Shown here: positions 1-9,547 of the stretch, piece after piece
How the letters are laid out: each line of letters starts with the position of its first letter
How positions within the stretch are numbered: the stretch's first letter is position 1
Assembly: GCA_947589095.1 (NCBI GenBank)
Contig: CANQBX010000005.1
Coordinates: 1 to 64,000, forward strand
From: an uncultured Lachnospiraceae bacterium
GTDB taxonomy: Bacteria; Bacillota; Clostridia; Lachnospirales; Lachnospiraceae
DNA length: 64,000 nucleotides
Direction: 5' to 3'
Position numbers and translations under genes: made by a program
The notes under the pieces: generated by a model
Database searches by the model: none
What the model was told of the DNA's origin: nothing
What the model saw: only the letters and a program-made list of their open reading frames with translations

Positions 1-3000
1 AACTGCGGCATCGGCGCCGTGGTGAACGTGAAGGGCGTAAAGTCCCGCCAGACCGTGGAGCAGGCGCTCCATATCGTGGAGAATCTGGAGCACCGGGCCG
101 GCCGCGACGCCGAGGGCAAGACCGGCGACGGCGTGGGGATCATGCTGCAGATCTCCCATAAGTTTTTTAAGAAGGTGACGAAGCCTCTGGGCTTCGAGCT
201 GGGCGAGGAGAGGGAGTACGGCATCGGCATGTTCTTCTTCCCCCAGGATATGCTGGCCCGCAATCAGGCCATGAAGATGTTCGAGATCATCGTGAAGAAG
301 GAGGGCCTTAAGTTCCTGGGCTGGCGCGAGGTGCCCATCCATCCGGAGCTGATCGGCGCCAGGGCCGTGGAGAAGATGCCCTGCATCGTCCAGGGCTTTG
401 TGAAGAAGCCGGCGGAGCTGGAGAAAGGCCTGCCTTTTGACCGCCGCCTCTATGTGGTGCGCCGTGTCTTCGAGCAGAGCAACGACAATACCTACGTGGT
501 GTCCTTAAGCAGCCGGACCATCGTCTATAAAGGAATGTTCCTGGTAAAGGAGCTGCGCCGCTTCTTCCCGGACCTGCAGGATAAGGATTACGAGGCGGCC
601 ATGGCCATGGTCCATTCCCGGTTCAGCACCAACACGAACCCCAGCTGGATGCGCGCCCATCCCAACCGGATCATCGTACATAACGGCGAGATCAACACGA
701 TCCGCGGCAACGTGGACAAGATGCTGGCCCGCGAGGAGACCATGGAGACCGAGTATTTCAAATCCGAGATGCACAAGGTCCTGCCGATCATCAATCAGGA
801 GGGCTCCGATTCAGCCATGCTGGACAACGCCCTGGAGTTCATGATGATGAGCGGAATGGACCTGCCGCTGGCGGTCATGGCCATGATCCCGGCGCCCTGG
901 AGCCACGACAAGTCCATGCCCCAGGAGATCAAGGATTTCTATCACTACTATTCGACGATGATGGAGCCGTGGGATGGCCCGGCATCCATCGTATTCTGCG
1001 ACGGCGATCTGCTGGGCGCGGTGCTGGACCGCAACGGACTGCGGCCGTCCCGCTACTATATCACCGACGACGACCAGGTGATCCTGGCATCCGAGGTGGG
1101 CGCCATCGACATCGCCCAGGAGCACGTCGTTAAGAAAGACCGCCTGCGTCCCGGACGGATGCTTCTGATCGACACGGTGAAGGGCAAGATCGTGCAGGAC
1201 GACGAGCTGAAGGAATATTACGCGTCCCGCAACCCTTACGGCCAGTGGCTGGATTCCAATCTGGTGGATATGTCCGACCTGCCGATCCCCAACGTGGCGG
1301 TGCCGAAGATGAGCGGCAAGGAGCGGGCGCGGCTTCAGAAGACCTACGGCTACACCTACGAGCAGTATAAGACCATGATCCTGCCGATGGCGCAGAATGG
1401 CGCGGAGCCGGCGTCGGCCATGGGCTGCGACAGCCCGCTGGCGGTGCTCTCGAAGATGCACCAGCCGCTGTTTAACTATTTTAAGCAGCTGTTCGCCCAG
1501 GTGACCAACCCGCCCATCGACGCGATCCGGGAGGAGATCGTTACTTCCACGACCGTGTATGTGGGCTCTGACGGCAACCTTCTGGAGGAGAAGCCGGAGA
1601 ACTGCAAGATCCTTCAGGTGAACAATCCGATCCTGACCGAAACGGATCTTCTGAAGATCAAATACATGAAGAAGCCGGGATTCAAGGTGGAAGTGATCCC
1701 GATCACCTATTACAAAAATACGTCCCTGGCCAAGGCCATCGACCGGCTGTTTCTGGAGGTGGACCGGGCGCACCGGGACGGCGCCAATATTATTATCCTG
1801 TCCGATAGGGACATCGACGAGAACCATGTGCCGATCCCGTCGCTGCTGGCGGTGTCTGCGCTGCAGCAGCACCTGGTGACAACGAAGAAGCGCACCAGCG
1901 TGGCGCTGATCCTGGAGAGCGGCGAGCCCAGGGAGGTGCACCATTTCGCGACGCTTCTGGGCTACGGCGCCTGCGCGATCAATCCGTACCTGGCCCACGA
2001 GACCATCGGATACCTGATCGAGACCGGAATGCTTAAGAAGGACTATTACGCGGCGGTGGACGACTATAATTCCGCGGTGCTCCACGGTATCGTGAAGATC
2101 GCTTCGAAAATGGGCATCTCCACGATCCAGTCCTACCAGGGGGCGCAGATCTTCGAGGCCATCGGTATCTCGAAGGAGGTCATTGACAAATATTTTACCA
2201 ACACGGTCAGCCGCGTGGGCGGCATCTCGCTTGCCGATATCGCCCGCGACGTGGATGTGCTCCACTCGGCGGCCTTCGATCCGCTGGGGCTGGATGTGGA
2301 TCTGACGCTGGACAGCGTGGGAAGCCACAAGATGCGCTCCGGGCAGGAAGAGCATCTGTACAATCCTCTGACGATCCATCTGCTTCAGGAGGCGGCCCGC
2401 ACCGGCAGTTACGAGACGTTTAAGGCGTACAGCCGCGCCCTGACGGAGGAAGGCCAGATGGTGAACCTGCGGAGTCTTCTGGATTTCAGATTCGACGAGA
2501 AGGGCGGCGTTCCCATCGACGAGGTGGAGAGCGTGGATTCCATCGTGAAGCGCTTTAAGACCGGCGCCATGTCCTACGGCTCCATTTCCCAGGAGGCCCA
2601 TGAGACCCTGGCCATCGCGATGAACCGCATCGGCGGCAAGTCCAACAGCGGCGAGGGCGGCGAGAGCCTGGAGCGCCTTGTGCCGCAGCCCGACGATTAC
2701 AATAAATGCTCCGCGATCAAGCAGGTGGCTTCGGGACGTTTCGGCGTCACCTCCCGCTACCTGGTGAGCGCCAAGGAGATCCAGATCAAGATGGCCCAGG
2801 GCGCCAAGCCCGGCGAGGGCGGCCAGCTGCCCGGCGGCAAGGTGTATCCGTGGATCGCCAGGACCCGTCATTCCACCACGGGCGTCAGCCTGATCTCCCC
2901 GCCGCCGCACCATGACATTTATTCCATCGAGGATCTGGCGCAGCTGATCTACGACCTGAAGAACTCCAACCGGGACGCCCGGATCTCCGTCAAGCTGGTC

Positions 3001-4488
3001 AGCGAGGCCGGCGTCGGGACCGTAGCGGCCGGCGTGGCCAAGGCCGGTGCCCAGGTGATCCTGGTGTCCTCCTACGACGGCGGCACAGGCGCGGCGCCCC
3101 GCAACTCCATTTATAACGCGGGGCTTCCCTGGGAGCTGGGCATCGCGGAGGCGCACCAGACGCTGATCATGAACGGCCTGCGGGACAAGGTGATCCTGGA
3201 GACCGACGGCAAGCTGATGACCGGCCGGGACGTGGCCATCGCCTGTATGCTGGGCGCGGAGGAATTCGGCTTCGCAACGGCCCCCCTGGTCACCATGGGC
3301 TGCGTGATGATGCGCGTCTGCAATCTGGACACCTGCCCGGTGGGCGTGGCGACCCAGAACCCGGAGCTGCGCAAGCGCTTTAAGGGAAAGCCGGAATATG
3401 TGATCAATTTCATGTATTTCGTCGCCCAGGAGCTGCGGGAATATATGGCGAAGCTGGGCGTGCGCACCGTCGATGAGCTGGTGGGACGCACCGACCTTCT
3501 GAAGAAGAAAGAGCATCTGCCTTCCGAGCGGGCGGCCAGCGTGGATATGAGCAACATCCTGGGCAATCCCTACACGGATGTGAAGCTGGCGGGCTACAGG
3601 GCGAAGCAGCAGTTCGATTTCAGGTTAAATGAGACCATCGACGAGAACATTTTCTTAAAGAAGCTGGGACGGGCACTGGCGGACGGACAGAAGAAGGGAC
3701 TTCAGATCGACGTCTCCAACGTGAACCGGACCCTGGGAACCATTTTCGGGTCGGAGATCACAAAGCAGTATCCGGACGGACTGCCGGAGGACTCCTTCAC
3801 GATCCTCTGCAACGGCAGCGGCGGCCAGAGCTTCGGCGCGTTCATCCCAAAGGGGCTGACGCTGGAGCTGTCCGGCGACAGCAACGACTACTTCGGCAAG
3901 GGCCTGTCCGGCGGTAAGCTGATCGTTTATCCGCCTACCGGCGTCCCGTTTAAGGCCGAGGAGAACATCATCATCGGCAACGTGGCCCTCTACGGCGCCA
4001 CCAGCGGCAAGGCGTTTATCAACGGCGTCGCCGGCGAGCGCTTCTGCGTCCGCAACTCCGGCGCGACGGCCGTCGTGGAAGGCGTGGGAGACCACGGCTG
4101 CGAGTACATGACCGGCGGCCGCGTGGTGATCCTTGGACCGACCGGCAAGAATTTCGCGGCCGGCATGAGCGGCGGCATCGCCTACGTGCTGGATGAGAAG
4201 AACGACCTCTACAAGCGGCTGAATAAGGATCTGGTCTCTATGGAGGAGGTCACCAACAAGTACGACGTGCTGGAACTGAAGGACATGATCAACGAGCACG
4301 TGAAATACACCAATTCCTCCCGCGGCAAGGAGATCCTGGAGAATTTCGGCGAGTATCTTCCGAAATTCAAGAAGATCCTGCCCCATGACTACCGCCGCAT
4401 GATGAACACCATCGTGCAGATGGAAGAGAAGGGGCTGTCCAGCGAGCAGGCGCAGATCGAGGCGTTCTACGCCAATACGAGGAAGTAG
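1..4488 (+). CDS. gltB: Glutamate synthase (NADPH) large subunit, 5' end cut by window
   Basis: Large subunit of glutamate synthase, which transfers the glutamine amide to 2-oxoglutarate in the cytosol. The reading frame is open from base 1 and its first residues are NCGIGA; the Cys at residue 2 of the window matches the N-terminal nucleophile of class II glutamine amidotransferases, so only a short leader is missing. Order along the 1,495 visible residues: amidotransferase domain (to about 430), central domain, FMN/Fe-S synthase domain (about 800-1190) with a C-x5-C-x4-C cluster at 1101, 1107 and 1112 for the 3Fe-4S centre, and a C-terminal Gly-rich beta-helix domain (about 1230-1480). gltD follows 103 bases later on the same strand. 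The upstream promoter is outside the window. Identification is very secure. A GTG at base 19 would remove the catalytic Cys and is not the start. Confidence 0.97.
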   Translation, partial: NCGIGAVVNVKGVKSRQTVEQALHIVENLEHRAGRDAEGKTGDGVGIMLQISHKFFKKVTKPLGFELGEEREYGIGMFFFPQDMLARNQAMKMFEIIVKKEGLKFLGWREVPIHPELIGARAVEKMPCIVQGFVKKPAELEKGLPFDRRLYVVRRVFEQSNDNTYVVSLSSRTIVYKGMFLVKELRRFFPDLQDKDYEAAMAMVHSRFSTNTNPSWMRAHPNRIIVHNGEINTIRGNVDKMLAREETMETEYFKSEMHKVLPIINQEGSDSAMLDNALEFMMMSGMDLPLAVMAMIPAPWSHDKSMPQEIKDFYHYYSTMMEPWDGPASIVFCDGDLLGAVLDRNGLRPSRYYITDDDQVILASEVGAIDIAQEHVVKKDRLRPGRMLLIDTVKGKIVQDDELKEYYASRNPYGQWLDSNLVDMSDLPIPNVAVPKMSGKERARLQKTYGYTYEQYKTMILPMAQNGAEPASAMGCDSPLAVLSKMHQPLFNYFKQLFAQVTNPPIDAIREEIVTSTTVYVGSDGNLLEEKPENCKILQVNNPILTETDLLKIKYMKKPGFKVEVIPITYYKNTSLAKAIDRLFLEVDRAHRDGANIIILSDRDIDENHVPIPSLLAVSALQQHLVTTKKRTSVALILESGEPREVHHFATLLGYGACAINPYLAHETIGYLIETGMLKKDYYAAVDDYNSAVLHGIVKIASKMGISTIQSYQGAQIFEAIGISKEVIDKYFTNTVSRVGGISLADIARDVDVLHSAAFDPLGLDVDLTLDSVGSHKMRSGQEEHLYNPLTIHLLQEAARTGSYETFKAYSRALTEEGQMVNLRSLLDFRFDEKGGVPIDEVESVDSIVKRFKTGAMSYGSISQEAHETLAIAMNRIGGKSNSGEGGESLERLVPQPDDYNKCSAIKQVASGRFGVTSRYLVSAKEIQIKMAQGAKPGEGGQLPGGKVYPWIARTRHSTTGVSLISPPPHHDIYSIEDLAQLIYDLKNSNRDARISVKLVSEAGVGTVAAGVAKAGAQVILVSSYDGGTGAAPRNSIYNAGLPWELGIAEAHQTLIMNGLRDKVILETDGKLMTGRDVAIACMLGAEEFGFATAPLVTMGCVMMRVCNLDTCPVGVATQNPELRKRFKGKPEYVINFMYFVAQELREYMAKLGVRTVDELVGRTDLLKKKEHLPSERAASVDMSNILGNPYTDVKLAGYRAKQQFDFRLNETIDENIFLKKLGRALADGQKKGLQIDVSNVNRTLGTIFGSEITKQYPDGLPEDSFTILCNGSGGQSFGAFIPKGLTLELSGDSNDYFGKGLSGGKLIVYPPTGVPFKAEENIIIGNVALYGATSGKAFINGVAGERFCVRNSGATAVVEGVGDHGCEYMTGGRVVILGPTGKNFAAGMSGGIAYVLDEKNDLYKRLNKDLVSMEEVTNKYDVLELKDMINEHVKYTNSSRGKEILENFGEYLPKFKKILPHDYRRMMNTIVQMEEKGLSSEQAQIEAFYANTRK

Positions 4489-4591
4489 GAGTTGGCAGGT
4501 CCGCGCGGATGGCCGTGGTGATGGCTTTGGACCTGGCGGAAGCGGAGCGCGGACGCGCCGTTACCTTGGAAAGTAGGAGGAAGAAGGAAAA

Positions 4592-6328
4592 ATGGGAAAA
4601 CCAACCGGTTTTTTGGAATATGACAGGGCCAACGCGAAGGCAATGAGCCCAAAGACAAGAGTAAAGAATTTCAACGAATTTCACACTCCCTTAAGCGAGG
4701 CGGAACAGCGCAGACAGGGCGCCCGCTGCATGGAATGCGGCGTGCCGTTCTGTCAGTCGGGCATGATGATCAAGGGAATGACCTCCGGCTGCCCGTTAAA
4801 CAACCTGATCCCGGAGTGGAACGACCTGGTCTACACCGGCAACTGGAAGCAGGCCTACAACCGGCTTAAGCGAACCAACAGCTTCCCGGAGTTCACGTCC
4901 CGGGTCTGTCCGGCTCCCTGCGAGGCGGCCTGTACCTGCGGCTTAAACGGCGATCCGGTCAGCATCAAGGAAAATGAGTTCGCGGTCATTGAGAAGGCCT
5001 ACGCCGACGGTCTGGCGGGTCCGAAGCCGCCGAAGATCCGCACCGGCAAGAAGGTGGCCGTGATCGGTTCTGGTCCCGCGGGCCTGGCGGCCGCGGATCA
5101 GCTGAACAAGCGGGGCCACAGTGTGACGGTCTACGAGCGGGAGGACCGGGTCGGCGGACTTCTGATGTACGGTATCCCGAATATGAAGCTGGAGAAGCAG
5201 ATCATCGAGCGGAAGATCGCCGTCATGGAGGCGGAGGGCGTGACCTTCGTCACCGGCGCGGACGTGGGGAAGAACCAGAAGGCGGATAAGCTTCTAAAGG
5301 AATACGACAGCGTGATCCTGGCCTGCGGCGCGTCCAATCCCAGGGATATTAATGCGCCGGGCCGCGATGCGGACGGAATCTATTTTGCGGTGGATTTCTT
5401 AAAATCCACGACCAAGTGCCTGCTGGCGGAGCGGGACGCGAAGCTTTCGGCCGAGGCGGCGGAAGCCGCCGCGCAGGCAGAAAAGGCACGGATGACAGCG
5501 CCGATATCGGCGGCCGGGCCATACGCGGGGGCTTATGCGGCGGAAACACCCCGGGCCGGCGGAGCGGCTTCGGGAGCGGGAAACCTGTCTGGAAACGGAA
5601 GTGCGGCGGGCGGCGTAACCGGCATATCCGGCGCCACAAACGCATCTCTGTCCGCAGCCGACACCGCGATGCCTGTCACAAGACTGACCGAAGGCAAATA
5701 CATTTCCGCCAAAGGAAAGCATGTCATCGTCATCGGCGGCGGCGACACCGGCAACGACTGTGTGGGCACGTCCATCCGTCACGGCTGCAAATCAGTGATC
5801 CAGCTTGAGATGATGCCGAAGCCCCCGGAGAAGCGGACCGAGGACAATTCCTGGCCGGAATGGCCCAGGATCTTAAAGACCGATTACGGTCAGGAAGAAG
5901 CCATCGCCGCGTTCGGCGGCGATCCGCGGATCTATCAGACGACGGTGAAGGAGTTTAAGAAGAATAAGGAAGGCCAGCTCTGCGCCGCGGTGCTGGTCTC
6001 CCTGACGCCGCAGAAGGACGAGAAGACGGGCCGCACGATGATGGTCCCGGTAGAAGGAAGCGAGCGGGAGGTGCCCGCGGATCTGGTGCTGATCGCCGCC
6101 GGATTCCTGGGCAGCCAGAAATACGTTTCCGACGCTTTCGGCGTGAAGTTAAACGCCCGCACCAACGTGGACACCGCGCCCGGAAGCTATAAGACTAACG
6201 TGGAGAAGGTCTTTGCGGCCGGCGACATGCACCGCGGCCAGTCCCTGGTGGTCTGGGCCATCCGCGAGGGCCGCGAGGTGGCGAAGGAAGTGGACGCGGC
6301 GCTGATGGGGTATACGAATCTGATGTGA
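4592..6328 (+). CDS. gltD: Glutamate synthase small subunit with an extra Ala/Gly/Ser-rich insertion
   Basis: Small subunit of glutamate synthase; it takes electrons from NADPH through FAD and Fe-S clusters and passes them to GltB. Visible are the N-terminal Cys motifs (C46, C49, C54, then C106, C110, C114, C116), an FAD Rossmann motif ([10 protein letters not shown] near 160) and a second nucleotide-binding motif (GGGDTGNDC near 382). The start has GGAGG upstream. Length is 578 residues against about 490 in the family; the surplus is a low-complexity segment at about residues 280-365 (bases 5429-5686), placed between the conserved FLKSTTK and GKYISAKGK stretches. The flanking sequence is fully conserved and the frame is open, so the protein is probably functional. 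The last part of this gene recurs as a scrap at 11281-11401. Confidence 0.96.
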   Translation: MGKPTGFLEYDRANAKAMSPKTRVKNFNEFHTPLSEAEQRRQGARCMECGVPFCQSGMMIKGMTSGCPLNNLIPEWNDLVYTGNWKQAYNRLKRTNSFPEFTSRVCPAPCEAACTCGLNGDPVSIKENEFAVIEKAYADGLAGPKPPKIRTGKKVAVIGSGPAGLAAADQLNKRGHSVTVYEREDRVGGLLMYGIPNMKLEKQIIERKIAVMEAEGVTFVTGADVGKNQKADKLLKEYDSVILACGASNPRDINAPGRDADGIYFAVDFLKSTTKCLLAERDAKLSAEAAEAAAQAEKARMTAPISAAGPYAGAYAAETPRAGGAASGAGNLSGNGSAAGGVTGISGATNASLSAADTAMPVTRLTEGKYISAKGKHVIVIGGGDTGNDCVGTSIRHGCKSVIQLEMMPKPPEKRTEDNSWPEWPRILKTDYGQEEAIAAFGGDPRIYQTTVKEFKKNKEGQLCAAVLVSLTPQKDEKTGRTMMVPVEGSEREVPADLVLIAAGFLGSQKYVSDAFGVKLNARTNVDTAPGSYKTNVEKVFAAGDMHRGQSLVVWAIREGREVAKEVDAALMGYTNLM

Positions 6329-6345
6329 GAGATAGTTTTGGGAGT

Positions 6346-6441
6346 TTTGTGTGCACTGGCGCACAAAGCGACGCGACAGAAAGTATTACGTCGCGGCGGA
6401 ACCGGCGGCTGAGAGAATCAGCGGCCGGTTCCGCCATTTTT
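6346..6441 (+). terminator. gltBD terminator region, two hairpins
   Basis: A 9-bp stem with a four-base loop (6346-6367) is followed by a long, nearly perfect stem (6395-6412 with 6418-6435, one mismatch) and a run of T residues from 6437. The second hairpin is a classic Rho-independent terminator for gltB-gltD. Confidence 0.85.
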
Positions 6442-6514
6442 CATTCTTTCTGAATTTTATCTTTGGAGAGTTCCCGGGAGAGAAACACGGTATGAACTTG
6501 GTGAATTTATCCCC

Positions 6515-6543
6515 TTGCGGTTTCCAGGTATTTCCGATATACT
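6515..6543 (+). promoter_or_regulatory. Likely sigma-A promoter for the AAA-ATPase gene
   Basis: TTGCGG at 6515-6520 and TATACT at 6538-6543 with a 17-base spacer, about 140 bases before the start at 6685. No other structure was recognised in the gap 6442-6684. Confidence 0.5.
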
Positions 6544-6684
6544 AAGTGCAGAGTTTTGTGGATACGGGATAACGACTGCGCACCGTCTGGCTCAGCCGGG
6601 TCACGGCAGGGTGAATCTGCATATCCGGCGGTATTGGGCATAAGACGCCTGGGTATATCGGAACAGGAAGGAGGACGGGGAATT

Positions 6685-8376
6685 ATGTTGCGTGAGAAAA
6701 AGCTGCTCCCAATCGGGACGGAATTTTTTGATGAGCTGAGGGAAAATGAGTGTTACTATGTGGATAAGACCGGGCTGATCGCGGAACTTCTGCGCAGTCA
6801 GGCTAAGGTAACGCTGTTCACGCGGCCGCGGAGGTTCGGAAAGACGCTGGCGATGACGACATTAAAATGCTTCTTTGAGATCGGAGCGGATCCGTCGCTC
6901 TTTGAGGGACTGGCGATCTCACGGGAGAGGGAGCTGTGCGAGCAGCACATGGGAAAGTACCCGGTGGTGTTCGTATCGCTGAAAAGTGTGGACGCAGCCA
7001 ATTTCACCAGGGCCAGGGAGCAGATGGGAAGTGTGATCGCAAGGGCAGCCGAACGGTTGGACTTTCTGGCGATCAGCGAGAAGCTTACCGATGAGGATAA
7101 GGACAGCTTCCGTGCACTGCGGCATTACAGCATGACGGAGCAGGCGATGACGGATGGTCTGTGGACGCTATGCCGTCTTCTGGAGAAACATTACGGCCGC
7201 AAGACGGTTTTACTGATCGACGAGTACGATGTGCCTCTGCAGAAGGCGTTTTACGCCGGATATTACGACGAGATGGTGGGACTGATCCGCAATATGTTCG
7301 CGCAGGCGCTTAAGACGAACAACAGCCTGGAGCGGGCTGTGCTGACCGGGTGTTTGCGGATATCGAAGGAGAGTATCTTCACGGGGATGAACAATCTGCA
7401 GGTATTTACGGTGGCGGATTCGGCGTTTTCTGACTGCTTCGGGTTTACGGACGCGGAAGTCCGGAACCTTATGGACTATTATGGACTGACGGAGGCCTAT
7501 GAAAGCGCGAAGGAGTGGTATGACGGCTATCGGTTCGGTGAAGAAGAGATATACTGCCCGTGGGATATGGTGAATTATATCTACGACCTCCTTTTCAATC
7601 CGTCGGACACTCCGAGAAATTTCTGGGCCAATTCCAGCAGCAACGACGCGGTGCGGGAATTCGTGCGGCAGATGGATGCCGGCTCGGCCCGGAGGGAGCT
7701 GCAGGTGCTGGCAGATGGCGGAACGGTGAAGAAACGGATCCATCAGGAGCTGACGTACCGGGAGATGTATACCACGGTAGAGAACCTGTGGAGCCTGCTC
7801 TATATGACCGGATACCTGACGAGCGCCGGGAAAGCGGATGAGGACGGGATACCGTTGACCATCCCGAACCGGGAGATCCGCGCGATCTTCACGGACCAGA
7901 TCCTGGAACTGTTCCGGGAAGAGACGAGGAACGACGGGGAATCGCTGAAGAAATTGTGCGGCGCGTTCGCGGCCGGCGATGCGGCCGGGGTGGAGAAATC
8001 TTTTGGCGGCTATTTGCGGCGGGCGATCAGTATCCGGGACACGTCGGTAAGGAAGGTGCGGAAAGAGAACTTCTACCACGGGATCCTGATGGGGCTTCTG
8101 GCGTACAAGGCGGACTGGATCGTGACCAGTAACCGGGAGGCCGGAGACGGTTACAGCGACATCCTTGTGGAGGCCGAGGACGGCAGCCTGGGGATCGTTA
8201 TCGAGGTGAAATACGCCGAGGACGGCGACCTGGAGTCTGCTGCGCAGGCGGCGCTTGCGCAGATCGAGACGAGGCGCTACGATGAGGCGTTTGAAGACGA
8301 AGGCATCGAGAATGTGCTGAAATACGGGATTGCCTGCTACAAGAAGCGTTGTCGGGCGGCGCTGGGGGATGAATAA
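6685..8376 (+). CDS. AAA-ATPase-like protein with C-terminal PD-(D/E)XK nuclease-like domain
   Basis: Protein of the family that couples an AAA-ATPase-like domain (PF09820 type) to a PD-(D/E)XK_9 domain (PF08011 type); these occur in many paralogous copies in gut anaerobes and their role is unproven. Visible: a Walker A-like RPRRFGKT about 50 residues in, a Walker B-like VLLIDEYD near residue 175, and near the end GYSDILV followed by IVIEVK, matching the nuclease core. The start at 6685 is chosen because GGAGG lies just upstream; a longer frame opens at 6556 without such a site. The next gene begins inside the stop codon (TAATG), so the two are translationally coupled. In the second copy of the duplicated block no equivalent precedes the peptidase, which suggests insertion here. 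Confidence 0.8.
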   Translation: MLREKKLLPIGTEFFDELRENECYYVDKTGLIAELLRSQAKVTLFTRPRRFGKTLAMTTLKCFFEIGADPSLFEGLAISRERELCEQHMGKYPVVFVSLKSVDAANFTRAREQMGSVIARAAERLDFLAISEKLTDEDKDSFRALRHYSMTEQAMTDGLWTLCRLLEKHYGRKTVLLIDEYDVPLQKAFYAGYYDEMVGLIRNMFAQALKTNNSLERAVLTGCLRISKESIFTGMNNLQVFTVADSAFSDCFGFTDAEVRNLMDYYGLTEAYESAKEWYDGYRFGEEEIYCPWDMVNYIYDLLFNPSDTPRNFWANSSSNDAVREFVRQMDAGSARRELQVLADGGTVKKRIHQELTYREMYTTVENLWSLLYMTGYLTSAGKADEDGIPLTIPNREIRAIFTDQILELFREETRNDGESLKKLCGAFAAGDAAGVEKSFGGYLRRAISIRDTSVRKVRKENFYHGILMGLLAYKADWIVTSNREAGDGYSDILVEAEDGSLGIVIEVKYAEDGDLESAAQAALAQIETRRYDEAFEDEGIENVLKYGIACYKKRCRAALGDE

Positions 8377-9095
8377 TGATGATCGAAAATTTGTGCAGAA
8401 AGCCGCTGATCGGCCTGATTCCCCTTGTGGATATCGGAAGGGAGAGTCTGTGGATGCTTCCCGGCTATATGGAAGGCATCCGTTTGGCCGGCGGGATACC
8501 GGTCATGCTGCCGCTGACGGACGACGACCGGGAGATCGGTCAGATCGCGGAGCAGATGGACGGTTTTCTGTTCACCGGAGGTCATGACGTGTCGCCGGAG
8601 GTATATGGCGAGGAGACGCTTCCGGTCTGCGGGGAACTGTGTCCGCAGCGGGACCGGATGGAGGAGAAGCTGCTGAAAGAGGTGCTTTCCGCGGACAAGC
8701 CGGCGCTTGGGATCTGCCGAGGGATCCAGCTGATCAACGCGGCGATGGGCGGAACGCTGTATCAGGATCTCCCGACGCAGCATCCATCTGCTATCGAACA
8801 TCACCAGACGCCGCCTTATGACAAGGTCGCGCACGAGGTGCAGATCGAGAGGGGCACGCCGCTGCATGCGCTGTTAGGCATGGACAGGCTGGGCGTCAAC
8901 AGCTATCATCATCAGGGAATAAAACGGCTGGCTCCTGATTTGAAAGTAATGGCGAAGGCGGACGACGGTATAATTGAGAGCGTTTACTGCCCGGAAAGGC
9001 GCTTTCTGTGGGCTGTGCAGTGGCATCCGGAGTTCTCCTACCGGACGGATGAGAACAGCAGGAAGATATTTGGGGCGTTTGTGAAAAGCAGCTGA
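8376..9095 (+). CDS. Gamma-glutamyl-gamma-aminobutyrate hydrolase-like peptidase C26 (copy 1)
   Basis: Class I glutamine amidotransferase-like hydrolase of peptidase family C26 (PuuD/GGH type), expected to cleave gamma-glutamyl amide bonds in the cytosol. The catalytic triad is visible: C114 in GICRGIQL, H217 and E219 in WHPEF. Length (239) is normal. The gene overlaps the stop of the ATPase gene by one base. A near-identical paralogue lies at 15967; by eye about nine in ten residues match. Each copy is followed by the same P-loop kinase family, here directly and broken, there after about 1.75 kb and intact. Actual substrate is unknown; no putrescine genes lie nearby. Confidence 0.85.
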   Translation: MMIENLCRKPLIGLIPLVDIGRESLWMLPGYMEGIRLAGGIPVMLPLTDDDREIGQIAEQMDGFLFTGGHDVSPEVYGEETLPVCGELCPQRDRMEEKLLKEVLSADKPALGICRGIQLINAAMGGTLYQDLPTQHPSAIEHHQTPPYDKVAHEVQIERGTPLHALLGMDRLGVNSYHHQGIKRLAPDLKVMAKADDGIIESVYCPERRFLWAVQWHPEFSYRTDENSRKIFGAFVKSS

Positions 9096-9148
9096 TTTGA
9101 TATGGAAAATATATGGCAGTTGCTTTAGAATAAAGGAGAGCAAAAGCG

Positions 9149-9463
9149 ATGGCAAAAGTCTTTCTCATCTGCGGGAAATTATGCAGCGGAAAAAGTACAT
9201 ACGCAAAGCAGCTGCAGACGGCTCATCGGGCGGTCATTCTGTCGATGGATGAAATCATGCTCGCGATATTTGGGCTGTACGCGGGAGAAAAGCATGACGA
9301 ATACGTAGCCAGTGTGCGCCGTTATCTGCATGATTTTGCCACGAAAGATATTGAAGAAATGCACAAAACGGGATATTCCATTGTCGAAGGATATGAAGAG
9401 ATTTCGTTTATCTTCTGCGGTCGGACAGAGAAAAACATCAAAAAGCGATATATTTTTTCCTAA
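9149..9463 (+). pseudogene. Broken P-loop kinase gene (5' fragment of a duplicate)
   Basis: The first 60 codons (9149-9328) closely match the intact P-loop protein at 18434, including the Walker A GKLCSGKS. At base 9328 similarity ends abruptly and the frame runs on for 44 unrelated residues to a stop. The C-terminal half of the family, which would carry the substrate-binding part, is absent. The origin of the 9329-9463 tail was not recognised. It has its own ribosome binding site (GGAG) and may still be translated, but is best read as a truncated duplicate. Confidence 0.8.
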
Positions 9464-9547
9464 AACAACCTATCCGAATCGATTTCACCGCACTATAAGG
9501 GCGTAATCATGATTGCGGTCCCAAATAGAATCAAGGAGGAGAAGAAC

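Noticed and set aside
811..3516. 901-codon open frame on the minus strand opposite gltB
   Set aside because: It is a by-product of the GC-rich codon usage of gltB; the translation is His/Arg/Gln-rich with no recognisable domain and there is no ribosome binding site.
5429..5686. GltD insertion as an intein
   Set aside because: No Cys/Ser at the start, no His-Asn at the end and no splicing or endonuclease motifs; the stretch is only about 86 low-complexity residues.
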